A stretch of 36,009 nt of DNA, from NCBI GenBank assembly GCA_017381365.1, contig JAFOCI010000009.1, forward strand, positions 1 through 36,009. Reading direction: 5' to 3'. The stretch comes from Treponema sp. (GTDB lineage: Bacteria; Spirochaetota; Spirochaetia; Treponematales; Treponemataceae). Position 1 is the first letter of the stretch; each line of letters starts with the position of its first letter. Of this stretch, positions 25,716-31,851 are shown one piece after another. The notes beneath the pieces are model-generated. The model did no database searches and was not told the DNA's origin. It saw nothing but the letters and a program-made list of their open reading frames with translations. A program made the position numbers and the translations under genes.

Positions 25716-26003
25716 TTACAACATGGAAACCTTAAGTTGTTTTCCGAATACAGATGCAACTTTTTGAAGGGTAGACAATCTAATATCTTCGGAATGATTT
25801 TCCATTCGTGAAATAACGCTTTTCTTTGTTTCAAGTTTTTCGGCAAGCTGCTCCTGCGTCATTCCACTTTCGAGGCGCATTTCTTTTATCATCATTCCGA
25901 TTTTGAATTCTTCATAACCGGTATCAAAATTTTGGGCGAATTCAGAATCTGTTTCCTTTCTTTGCGAAATATAATCATCTAAATCAAAAGTTTTATTTGT
26001 CAT
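25716..26003 (-). CDS. higA: HigA-type antitoxin, XRE-family
   Basis: 95 aa. A central XRE helix-turn-helix ([40 protein letters not shown]) binds DNA; the N-terminus should wrap the toxin. Its start overlaps the 3' end of the toxin gene by 11 bp, the toxin-first order typical of higBA. It probably represses the pair through the 20-bp palindrome upstream of higB. It lies 5 bp from attC-like site 2, so the pair is carried as an integron cassette. Confidence 0.9.
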   Translation of the reverse strand: MTNKTFDLDDYISQRKETDSEFAQNFDTGYEEFKIGMMIKEMRLESGMTQEQLAEKLETKKSVISRMENHSEDIRLSTLQKVASVFGKQLKVSML

Positions 26004-26352
26004 TTTCTTTACTCCTTTTCAAAAAGTCCTTCATTCTTGCTTCACAAACTTCTATTTCAGATTTCGGTGTTTTCTGAGTCTTTTTTTGGAAACCATTTGT
26101 AAGAATTACAATATTTCCATTGTGAACAAATCCTAGCAATCGATAAATATTTCCACTCAACTCAATTCTGACTTCGTAGAAATCGGTATCTGATAATTTC
26201 TTAAAGTATGTTTTTGGAACTTTTTCAATTTCCTGAACAGCCTTAAGAACCCATGCTATTTTCTGAGCCACTTTTGCTGGTTGAGAATCTATAAACTCCG
26301 TAACAGGACATTTTCCGTCGGCAGTTGTATAGAATGTTACTTTTCTGTACAT
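25993..26352 (-). CDS. higB: HigB-like toxin, Gp49 family mRNA interferase
   Basis: 119 aa. RelE-superfamily fold of the phage Gp49-like type: [43 protein letters not shown] and [20 protein letters not shown], the last being the family signature. Such toxins cleave mRNA on the ribosome. The promoter has TTGACA (26382-26387) 18 bp from TAACAT, with a perfect palindrome between them, and the ATG is 5 bp after the -10. Part of a cassette between element B and attC-like site 2. Confidence 0.9.
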   Translation of the reverse strand: MYRKVTFYTTADGKCPVTEFIDSQPAKVAQKIAWVLKAVQEIEKVPKTYFKKLSDTDFYEVRIELSGNIYRLLGFVHNGNIVILTNGFQKKTQKTPKSEIEVCEARMKDFLKRSKENDK

Positions 26353-26358
26353 AGTTTA

Positions 26359-26378
26359 TGTTAGCATATATGCTAACA
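26359..26378. promoter_or_regulatory. higBA operator, perfect 20-bp palindrome
   Basis: TGTTAGCATATATGCTAACA is a perfect palindrome lying between the -35 (TTGACA, minus strand) and the higB start codon. It is the likely site for autorepression by HigA. Confidence 0.8.
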
Positions 26379-26400
26379 TTTTGTCAAATATTATTATTAA

Positions 26401-26492
26401 GCGGTGTAAAGCCGCGTACTAACGCTATCTTGTTTCGCCCTAAAGTTTAATAAATAACATAAAGCAACCTTGACTCGATAAAAAAATATTCC
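26401..26492 (-). repeat. Cassette-end element B
   Basis: Second copy of the element at 24972 and 29161: AT-rich imperfect stem, AAACTTTAGGGC, AGCGTTAGTACG and a GCGGC/ACCGC hairpin. Here its CTTTAG supplies the stop codon of the upstream membrane gene, so that frame runs into the repeat. Confidence 0.65.
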
Positions 26493-27117
26493 TCATTTCT
26501 TGTAGACATACAATACAAAGTGGAATATACATAAAAAGAAGGTTTAATCGCTGCCAGAGACCTTCATTTGCTATGACTGTTGAAGAAAAGGTTTCCTTAT
26601 CTGACATTATAAACAAAACAAAAAAGATTAATGACAGAATAAAACATATAATACTTATGGTATCAAAAAAATTCTCGCTGGATTTAAAATAAAGTATCGA
26701 AACAAGCAGCGGAACAAAAAGAAAAAGACAGAATCCAATTGTTGATCCTATGCCATGGATTTTTGATGCAACTGTCGTTATATTTTTAGTTTCATTTACG
26801 CTGAAGAAACTGGTAAAAATGCATGCTCCTATTGCAAAAACAGAAATAATGATTAGCAATACAACTGTTAATTTTGGAGAGGTTGATTTGAAATAATTAT
26901 ATATGGTAGGTAATGATATTAAAAATAAAAGTCCTTCAAAAAACATCCAAATATTAAAAGGGATTTTTATAGGACTGTTTGGATTTCCTAATGCACTTAT
27001 AGACATTTTAATATTACTATAGTCTTTGTAGAAAAATGAAAGTAGAAAGGAGACTATTAAATCTCCAGACATTGCAATGAGTAAAAAAATCCAACCATAA
27101 TTATTAATACTTTTCAA
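26440..27117 (-). CDS. DUF998-like multi-pass membrane protein
   Basis: About 225 aa with six hydrophobic helices. MSISALGNPNSPIKIPFNIWM after helix 1 and KIHGIGSTIGFCLF later resemble DUF998 membrane proteins. The frame is open to a GTG at 27156, but that codon lies inside the R' arm of attC-like site 3. A TTG at 27117 with GGAG 9 nt upstream is more plausible, and ATG codons occur later. The C-terminus reads into element B, so the last residues may not be native. It is a single-gene cassette. Function unknown. Confidence 0.7.
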   Translation of the reverse strand: MKSINNYGWIFLLIAMSGDLIVSFLLSFFYKDYSNIKMSISALGNPNSPIKIPFNIWMFFEGLLFLISLPTIYNYFKSTSPKLTVVLLIIISVFAIGACIFTSFFSVNETKNITTVASKIHGIGSTIGFCLFLFVPLLVSILYFKSSENFFDTISIICFILSLIFFVLFIMSDKETFSSTVIANEGLWQRLNLLFMYIPLCIVCLQEMRNIFLSSQGCFMLFIKL

Positions 27118-27153
27118 CCTTTTCTTCTCCAAAAAGCAGACCAGTGGCCTGTC

Positions 27154-27219
27154 CACATAACAATGAGTTAAACCGCACAGGCCTTGACCGCGTGTCGGCT
27201 TTGAACTTCTTGTTAGGTG
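27154..27219 (-). other. attC-like site 3
   Basis: The best match to class 1 attC sites. Minus strand: R'' CACCTAAC, AAGAAG, TTCAAAGCCGAC arm, hairpin region, GCGGTTTAACTCA arm, R' GTTATGTGG. The arms GTTCAA..GCCGAC and TTAACTCA are those of aadA-type attC sites, which fixes the orientation as minus. A CAG/CTG hairpin with TTTTT follows. Confidence 0.8.
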
Positions 27220-27220
27220 A

Positions 27221-27559
27221 TTATTCTATTAACAGTTTTATATTATCTACAACAGAATTAATTTCCTCTTCTGTTGCTTTTTCTATAAAATTGCAGTTTC
27301 TTTGTCTATAATCAAGATTTTTTATCTGATCACTCAAAATACAGCCGTTGATAGAATGATTTTCCAATACAATTTCAAAAGGATAACCTTTTATATGTCT
27401 TGTGATAGGGCAGAATAAAGCAAGACCGATTTTTTGATTGTATTTTTTCTGAGAGATGCAAATTGCAGGACGACGACCTTTTTGTTCGTGTCCAGTCTGT
27501 GGGTCAAAGTCAAGCCAGACTAAATCGCCTTTTTCTGGAGTATAATTTGATGCTACCAT
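27221..27559 (-). CDS. mazF: MazF/PemK-type endoribonuclease toxin
   Basis: 112 aa, normal for MazF. YTPEKGDLVWLDFDPQTGHEQKGRRPAIC contains the conserved GD-W-hydrophobic strand and the GHEQKGRRPA loop with the catalytic Arg. FCPITRHIKGYPFEI carries the conserved PIT motif and Thr. It cleaves mRNA at short sequences. It overlaps mazE by 7 bp, so the two are translationally coupled. It ends 2 bp before attC-like site 3. Confidence 0.92.
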   Translation of the reverse strand: MVASNYTPEKGDLVWLDFDPQTGHEQKGRRPAICISQKKYNQKIGLALFCPITRHIKGYPFEIVLENHSINGCILSDQIKNLDYRQRNCNFIEKATEEEINSVVDNIKLLIE

Positions 27560-27786
27560 TCTTCATAGCCTACCGAACTGCCAGTTGATATTTCTGAATG
27601 AATGTTTTCTGAAGTAACCATATCCAGCATATCATCAAGAGTCTTTTTTTGAGGAAGAATTACTATTTTTCCTTTTTCAGCGATTACTTCAATTTTACTA
27701 CCGTTCTTTACATTGTTGTCTTTTGCCCAAAGTGACGGAATTCTAAAACCGAGGCTGTTACCCCATTTCTGAACTACAACTTCCAT
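27553..27786 (-). CDS. mazE: MazE-type antitoxin, AbrB-fold
   Basis: 77 aa from the ATG at 27786, which has GGAGG 7 nt upstream; the ATG at 27804 lies almost on the -10. MEVVVQKWGNSLGFRIP is the swapped-hairpin AbrB/MazE DNA-binding motif. The acidic C-terminus (SEISTGSSVGYEEW) should block the MazF active site. Promoter: TTGACA 18 bp from TATACT on the minus strand. Confidence 0.92.
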   Translation of the reverse strand: MEVVVQKWGNSLGFRIPSLWAKDNNVKNGSKIEVIAEKGKIVILPQKKTLDDMLDMVTSENIHSEISTGSSVGYEEW

Positions 27787-27809
27787 AATGCTACCTCCAT
27801 ACATTAAGT

Positions 27810-27824
27810 ATATACATTGTATAT
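27810..27824. promoter_or_regulatory. mazEF operator in the promoter spacer
   Basis: ATATAC-ATT-GTATAT is a perfect 6-bp inverted repeat between the -35 and -10 of the mazEF promoter, a typical autorepression site for MazE-MazF. Confidence 0.65.
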
Positions 27825-27848
27825 CTTTACTGTCAAGCCAAAATATAT

Positions 27849-27871
27849 AAAAAAGGCGGGCTTGACCCGCC
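27849..27871 (-). terminator. Terminator after the small membrane-protein gene
   Basis: Perfect stem GGCGGG-CTTGA-CCCGCC (27855-27871) followed on the minus strand by six T, 16 bp past the stop codon at 27887. Confidence 0.9.
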
Positions 27872-27886
27872 GTAAAAATCTAAAAG

Positions 27887-28228
27887 CTATGCTTCACGGA
27901 TTTTTGTTTTTACTTTTTCTTTTAATCCTTTAGTAATCGGATATTTGTCAATTTTCTCACACATTTGTTCTTGTGTAAGATTATCTTTTTGCATAATTTT
28001 CTTGCAAGTAGCAGTAATAATTGCAGAATATCCATATTTTGCAATTACTGAAGCACCAGCACCAATTACTGTAAGTGTAATTATACCGCCAATCATGCCA
28101 GCTGGTCCCAATAAAGCTAATGTTGCTGTTATTGCAGCTGCACCAGCTAAACCAGTTGTACTCATAATAATTAGAAACACAAGAGCAGGAACGCCTATAC
28201 CTGCTAATCTTTCAACAAATTCGTCCAT
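27887..28228 (-). CDS. Small glycine/alanine-rich membrane protein
   Basis: 113 aa. Residues about 10-66 are hydrophobic and rich in Gly and Ala (TTGLAGAAAITATLALLGPA, GMIGGIITLTVIGAGASV), giving two tightly packed helices of the glycine-zipper kind. The C-terminal half is charged and helical (KKIMQKDNLTQEQMCEKIDK). AGGAGA just upstream is the ribosome-binding site. It has its own terminator and shares a cassette with mazEF. Its leader holds three strong hairpins. A membrane-active toxin or immunity protein is possible, but I do not recognise the family. Confidence 0.7.
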   Translation of the reverse strand: MDEFVERLAGIGVPALVFLIIMSTTGLAGAAAITATLALLGPAGMIGGIITLTVIGAGASVIAKYGYSAIITATCKKIMQKDNLTQEQMCEKIDKYPITKGLKEKVKTKIREA

Positions 28229-28258
28229 AAAATTCTCCTAAGATTTTATCTTTGATTT

Positions 28259-28334
28259 TTTTTGCGAAGTCGAGTGTAACAAGACTTCGCAAAAAGGAAT
28301 TTTTCAATTCCTTTTGCTAGTGTACACTAGCAAA
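28259..28334 (-). other. Three tandem hairpins in the leader of the small membrane gene
   Basis: In gene orientation: a perfect 22-bp palindrome (28313-28334, core GTGTACAC), then a stem AAGGAATT/AATTCCTT, then a 13-bp stem (28283-28295 with 28259-28271) with a T-run right after. The last resembles a terminator placed before the gene, about 30 bp from its start, which suggests attenuation. Confidence 0.55.
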
Positions 28335-28399
28335 TTTTTAAAGAAAAAAATCTTGGAGGACTTTACTTATTAACAATAAGCGGGCCAGTGGCCCCGTCC

Positions 28400-28463
28400 G
28401 CCTAACAATTGGTTGTACCACAGTGGGCTCGACCCGCTGTCGGCTACGAACCTATGTTATGGC
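28400..28463 (-). other. attC-like site 4
   Basis: Minus strand: R'' GCCATAAC, ATAG, GTTCGTAGCCGAC arm, hairpin region GCGGGTCGAGCCCAC, GGTACAACCA arm, R' GTTAGGCG, the canonical integron core GTTAGGC. It starts 6 bp past the higA stop and is followed by a GGGCC/GGCCC hairpin. Confidence 0.8.
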
Positions 28464-28469
28464 AATTTT

Positions 28470-28766
28470 TTATGCATACGCATAAGTTTTTATTTCTTCT
28501 AACTGTGGTGCAAGTTCTATCTTTGCGTTTCTTATATCAATGTCATCCTGTAAGGACATAAAATAACCGTCAGATAATCCGAAAAATTTTGCCAAGCGTA
28601 AAGATGTATCTACAGTTATCTTTCTGCGGTTATGAAGAATATCCTGAATGCGGGAAGTAGGCACATTTATTTCCTGTGCAAGTTTATATGCAGAAATTCC
28701 AAGTGGAATAAGGAATTCTTCACTGAGGATTTCCCCAATTGTTGGTGTTTCGATAAAATCAGACAT
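28470..28766 (-). CDS. higA: HigA-type antitoxin, VapI-like
   Basis: 98 aa. IGEILSEEFLIPLGISAYKL and AQEINVPTSRIQDILHNRRKI form the HigA helix-turn-helix, with the VapI-type TVDTSLRLAKFFGLSDGYFMSLQ following. It represses its operon and neutralises the toxin encoded 61 bp upstream. AGGAGC precedes the ATG. It is a different subfamily from the HigA at 25716, so the array carries two unrelated higBA pairs. Confidence 0.92.
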   Translation of the reverse strand: MSDFIETPTIGEILSEEFLIPLGISAYKLAQEINVPTSRIQDILHNRRKITVDTSLRLAKFFGLSDGYFMSLQDDIDIRNAKIELAPQLEEIKTYAYA

Positions 28767-28827
28767 AGTTTGCTCCTATTAAACTCCACGTTAGTGGTCG
28801 CACATGGATGTGATTTCTTTTACATTC

Positions 28828-29109
28828 CTAGTGGTAATCCACAATCTCTACATCGTAATAATGTCCGTCTTTTTCTGTAAAACAGATACACCACTGATCA
28901 TTTATGCGGATTGAATGCTGTCCTTTTTTCTCCCCGACAAGCTGCTCAAGGTGATTGCTTGGCGGAACTCGTAAATCTTCCAGACACTTTGCATTATCTA
29001 TCATCATCAGTTTTCTCAACGCAACTTTCTGAATTGTACTCGGAAGTCTCTTTGAAAACTTCTGGTTATAGATAAGTTCTGTTTCTTTATCCGCAAAACT
29101 CTTTATCAT
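28828..29109 (-). CDS. higB: HigB-type RelE-superfamily toxin
   Basis: 93 aa, the standard size for HigB. MIKSFADKETELIYNQKFSKRL and LEQLVGEKKGQHSIRINDQWCICF, followed by DVEIVDYH, are the classic family blocks. The QHSIRIN-WRI-like strand holds catalytic basic residues. It is an mRNA interferase. It has the best promoter in the window: TTGACA, 17 bp, TATAAT, then 6 bp to the ATG, so a leaderless mRNA is expected. Confidence 0.93.
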   Translation of the reverse strand: MIKSFADKETELIYNQKFSKRLPSTIQKVALRKLMMIDNAKCLEDLRVPPSNHLEQLVGEKKGQHSIRINDQWCICFTEKDGHYYDVEIVDYH

Positions 29110-29115
29110 AATTTT

Positions 29116-29144
29116 ATTATATATGTATTACGTGTATATGTCAA
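29116..29144 (-). promoter_or_regulatory. Consensus promoter of higBA
   Basis: TTGACA (29139-29144), a 17-bp spacer and TATAAT (29116-29121), all consensus. The start codon is 6 bp downstream and there is no Shine-Dalgarno sequence. Confidence 0.85.
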
Positions 29145-29160
29145 ACAGATAGTTTTCAAA

Positions 29161-29252
29161 CGGCATAAAGCCGCGTACTATCGCTTCTTCGTCCAAGCCC
29201 TAAAGTTCTATTTTATAATTTAATCGAGCTCGACTTGATGAAATTATATTCC
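29161..29252 (-). repeat. Cassette-end element C
   Basis: Third copy of this element: an AT-rich stem with a CGAGCTCG centre, AGAACTTTAGGGCTTGGAC, AGCGATAGTACG and a GCGGC/GCCG hairpin. It begins directly after the GNAT stop codon. Confidence 0.65.
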
Positions 29253-29401
29253 TTATATTCTCATGTCAAAAGCCTTTTTTGTTTCACTACTAAATCCTAA
29301 ATTTTCATAAAACTGGTGGGCTTCTTTTCTTGCAATTCCACTTAAAAGTATTACTTTGTAACAGTTATTCTTTTTTGCTGTTTCTATGGCTTTGTTATTT
29401 A
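29253..29401 (-). pseudogene. GNAT acetyltransferase, C-terminal fragment
   Basis: About 48 codons survive: NNKAIETAKKNNCYKVILLS, a short segment, then EAHQFYENLGF, and the stop. CYKVILLSG followed by A-x-FYENLGF is the C-terminal acetyl-CoA-fold strand and helix of GNAT enzymes. The N-terminal two thirds are missing: an IS982-type element begins at 29402, and the other side of that element is toxN, not the rest of the gene. The loss therefore predates or accompanied the insertion. No start codon. Confidence 0.8.
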
Positions 29402-30097
29402 GCCTGAAATTCGAGTTTCATTAAGAATTTACAAAAAAAGCGTAAATCTTTAAAATTTTAATCACCACAAAAAAAATCAAAAAGAGTTACGCTTATGTAT
29501 GAACAAATTTACAACTTAACCAGCATGTTTTTCAGGAGCCTTAAAGGAAAATTGATGTATGAATTCCTTATTTCAAAGTTCAATGGAAAGCGTGGGCCTA
29601 AAAGACAATTGAGCCTTGAGCAGATTGTCGCGCTGAACATCTACAGATTTCATTTCAAAATGGGAGATCTGAAAAATTATCATAAAATGATAAAAGAACT
29701 GATGAGTGACAAAGTTCCAAATCTCCCGAATTATGAAAATTTCATGAAGGCAACAAATAAATCGACTGTATTTATCCTTGCATTTATGAACTTCCTGATG
29801 GAAATGAACAGGAAAAAAGAATCTGAAATACATTACATGGATTCTACACCAATAACAGTCTGCATGAATCATAAAATTTACTCTCATAAAGTAACAAAAG
29901 GCATTGCAAGAAGAAGCAAATCTACAAAAGGATGGTGGTACGGATTCAAAATGAGCGGAATCTGCAATGAACAGGGCGATTTTGAAAACATCATTTTCAG
30001 TTATGCAAATATTGCAGCTTATATGATTAACCGCAATCTGGATTTTTATCAAAACTTTTTCAGATTACGGTTAATTTAGAAAACTCGAATTTCGGGC
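29402..30097 (+). mobile_element. IS982-type element 1, internally deleted
   Basis: Terminal inverted repeats: GCCTGAAATTCGAGTTT at the left, AAACTCGAATTTCGGGC at the right. TATTTA flanks both sides (29396-29401 and 30098-30103) as a probable target duplication. It carries a transposase gene missing its central third. It abuts the toxN stop codon. Confidence 0.85.
29495..30079 (+). pseudogene. IS982-family transposase, central deletion
   Basis: 194 codons. The N-terminal domain and the first DDE block are intact: IHYMDSTPITVCMNHKIYSH and GIARRSKSTKGWWYGFKM, both hallmarks of IS982. After FENIIFSYANI the frame jumps to AAYMINRNLDFYQNFFRLRLI, the C-terminus. The missing middle, with the second Asp and the Glu, is present in element 2 at 35.4 kb. 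In the intact sequence the joint lies between two ATTGCTG words, so short-repeat deletion is likely. Still in frame, but catalytically dead. Confidence 0.88.
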
Positions 30098-30588
30098 TAT
30101 TTACTTTTGTATTCTCTACATTTTACTTCAAGTAATTTAAAATCATTGCAACGCTGGCTCAACTTTGATTTTCCGTCGTTTGTCATCTTGTGCTCATATA
30201 CGGCTTTTGCATTGCTAATTATAATCTCTGATTTTTGCTTGATGATACGGATTTCATTGTTAAGCAAAGTCTTGTACTGACAGTTTTGCTCCGTATTCGG
30301 ATTTTTTAGTGAATATACGCCGCCCGGAACCGGGAACATATTGTTCAGGTTCAGCACCGCCATATCACCGATTTTTATAAAATCAATAGTTTCACTTAAT
30401 CGTTTATGTTTTGGTTTAAATGATGAAAGCGGTGCAAAATATTTCATTTCATTAATCTCAAAAAGAATACCAATATATTTCCTTGAATGCTTCTGAGTGA
30501 TTTTTGCGTTCTTAAACAAGTGCTCAGAAAATTGGGAGAGAAAATTTATATAATTTTCATCGATTTCATAAAAAAGTAATTTTTCCAT
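30097..30588 (-). CDS. toxN: ToxN/AbiQ-family type III toxin (endoribonuclease)
   Basis: 163 aa, the size of ToxN. Family blocks: LLFYEIDENYINFLSQF at the start, HSRKYIGILFEINEMKYFAPLSS, AVLNLNNMFPVP and YKTLLNNEIRIIKQKSEII, ending with DFKLLEVKCREY. ToxN is a MazF-fold RNase held inactive by repeated pseudoknot RNA and often acts in phage abortive infection. The start is the ATG at 30588, directly after a terminator hairpin; the frame open to 30636 crosses that terminator. An RNA gene with its own promoter lies just upstream, as in toxIN. The stop codon overlaps the end of IS982 element 1. Confidence 0.9.
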   Translation of the reverse strand: MEKLLFYEIDENYINFLSQFSEHLFKNAKITQKHSRKYIGILFEINEMKYFAPLSSFKPKHKRLSETIDFIKIGDMAVLNLNNMFPVPGGVYSLKNPNTEQNCQYKTLLNNEIRIIKQKSEIIISNAKAVYEHKMTNDGKSKLSQRCNDFKLLEVKCREYKSK

Positions 30589-30591
30589 AAT

Positions 30592-30628
30592 AAAAAAAAC
30601 GAGGCCGTAAGAAAACTTACGACCTCCG
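30592..30628 (-). terminator. Terminator between antitoxin RNA and toxN
   Basis: The stem GAGGTCGTAAG/CTTACGGCCTC with a 4-nt loop is followed by eight T, ending 3 bp before the toxN ATG. In type III systems such a leaky terminator sets the ratio of antitoxin RNA to toxin mRNA. Confidence 0.9.
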
Positions 30629-30663
30629 TATAACACTCGCGATTAAAGGCGCGATTTCCTTAT
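30592..30663 (-). ncRNA. toxI: Short ToxI-like antitoxin RNA (single pseudoknot unit)
   Basis: Transcribed on the minus strand from a strong promoter and ended by the terminator before toxN, about 70 nt in all. Before the terminator, the order AAGG (30661-30658), CGCG (30653-30650), CCTT (30649-30646), CGCG (30641-30638) allows AAGG-CCTT and CGCG-CGCG pairing, an H-type pseudoknot as in ToxI. Known ToxI and AbiQ antitoxins carry two to six tandem 35-36-nt repeats; here I see only one unit, with a short internal AATCGCG duplication. Confidence 0.7.
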
Positions 30664-30669
30664 GCTTTG

Positions 30670-30698
30670 AATATAATGCAGAACCAGAGAGAAGTCAA
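30670..30698 (-). promoter_or_regulatory. Promoter of the antitoxin RNA
   Basis: TTGACT (30693-30698), a 17-bp spacer and TATATT (30670-30675) on the minus strand. It lies 33 bp past the WYL gene stop, so toxIN has its own promoter. Confidence 0.85.
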
Positions 30699-30731
30699 GT
30701 GAAGGTTTGAAGTTTGATGTTATTAACATTC

Positions 30732-31757
30732 TCAATCAAAAATCCCATTAACTCGTTTTATCATAGCTTCTACCGTCAATTTCCAGTTATCAACAAACCA
30801 ATCTGGAGAAATAGGAACGGCATGAGATCCTTGTGATAGAATCCATTCCATCACTCTGAGAGTTTGAGTTGAAGAAAACTCTACACGAGTTCTCTCTTCT
30901 TCTTCAAAATTCGTGACTTTCTGATTATCTGCTAAAATCCTTTCTTTGACGATTTCTCTGGCGTCGTTATATAAATCAATTACAAAATCTACAGCTTTAT
31001 CGCTCATAAAGATTCCGAACTTACCGCCACCACAGCGAGACGAAAAATCAAAATCTTCCGGTAAATCAAAGTGTTCTGAAGTAACTTCAAGATTTTTGAT
31101 TCTGCTTAAAGAAAAAATCCGCTCTGCATTTCGTTCATAAGAATATCCAAAAATGAAGCATGAACCGTCATCAAAAAGAAATTGATAAGGAGCAAGTTTT
31201 CTATGAGATGTTTCTGTATTCCAGCGACCGTTATAATCAAACTCAACTACATAGTCATTGCGGATTGCTTCAAGAAATTTTTTCCAGACTATTTCATCAA
31301 TATTTACTTTGGGGACTGGTGCAACAGCAATTCGTTTTAAAAGTGAACTTTTTCCAACTCCTTGTGTATCTGTTACGAAGTTGATAGCATCAGAAATCGA
31401 GTTATAAATCGGGTTTCCCTCAAAACTTGAAAGAAGCGTCTTGGCGGCAGAAAGATAAAACACATCTTCCGTGGAAATATTATTCAAGGCAAAATCCCAT
31501 TTTTCATCAAAATAATAATACCCGCCTTTCTCCCTGTCAAACTCGAGCGGCGCATGAAAATATGTTCGGAGCAAATCGATATCACGGTAAATCGTCGCTT
31601 CTCCAACCTTACTATAACCAGTCTGTTCACAGTATAGCTTTTGGAGCCTTGGAACATCTGGATACATTCCAGCCTTAATTGCGTTGTGAATGATAATGAG
31701 ACGTTCCAGCATCTTTTTATTAAGAGTACGTTCTGGGGGATTTAACTTCTGCTTCAT
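30732..31757 (-). CDS. WYL-domain transcriptional regulator
   Basis: 341 aa. N-terminal winged helix: LERLIIIHNAIKAGMYPDVP, YSKVGEATIYRDIDLLRTYF. A WYL domain starts near 165 (VVEFDYNGRWNTETSHRKLAPYQFLFDDG) and continues SCFIFGYSYERNAERIFSLSRI with the arginines of the ligand groove. A C-terminal WCX part follows. WYL regulators often control phage-defence and stress genes through nucleic-acid or nucleotide ligands. The -10 TATAAT is 6 bp before the ATG, so the mRNA is leaderless. The upstream CTATC-N7-GATAG motif recurs before two other operons nearby, suggesting autoregulation and local control. toxIN follows directly. Confidence 0.9.
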   Translation of the reverse strand: MKQKLNPPERTLNKKMLERLIIIHNAIKAGMYPDVPRLQKLYCEQTGYSKVGEATIYRDIDLLRTYFHAPLEFDREKGGYYYFDEKWDFALNNISTEDVFYLSAAKTLLSSFEGNPIYNSISDAINFVTDTQGVGKSSLLKRIAVAPVPKVNIDEIVWKKFLEAIRNDYVVEFDYNGRWNTETSHRKLAPYQFLFDDGSCFIFGYSYERNAERIFSLSRIKNLEVTSEHFDLPEDFDFSSRCGGGKFGIFMSDKAVDFVIDLYNDAREIVKERILADNQKVTNFEEEERTRVEFSSTQTLRVMEWILSQGSHAVPISPDWFVDNWKLTVEAMIKRVNGIFD

Positions 31758-31779
31758 GATTAGATTATACCACGATATA

Positions 31780-31796
31780 CTATCATTTAGTGATAG
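31780..31796 (-). promoter_or_regulatory. CTATC-N7-GATAG motif, WYL promoter
   Basis: Minus strand reads CTATCACTAAATGATAG. Its first base is 27 bp before the TATAAT (31764-31769), so it covers the -35 position. Same motif, spacing and orientation at 32601 and 34734. Confidence 0.75.
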
Positions 31797-31839
31797 TGGA
31801 AATTAGAAAACTTTTCATTATGCACTTCTAAATGTATGA

Positions 31840-31845
31840 TATACT
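31840..31845 (+). promoter_or_regulatory. -10 hexamer of the UDG-like gene
   Basis: TATACT lies 6 bp before the ATG at 31852, with no Shine-Dalgarno sequence. The promoter diverges from that of the WYL gene. Confidence 0.55.
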
Positions 31846-31851
31846 TGTAAT

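Noticed and set aside
24802..28463. attC sites read in the plus orientation
   Set aside because: The palindromes allow both readings, but the arms of site 3 (TTCAAAGCCGAC and TTTAACTCA) match known attC sites only on the minus strand, which also agrees with gene orientation.
29573..30052. 159-aa minus-strand open frame
   Set aside because: Antisense to the IS982 transposase fragment.
30589..30636. Upstream extension of toxN to 30636
   Set aside because: The extension would translate the terminator hairpin; ToxN family start and length fit the ATG at 30588.
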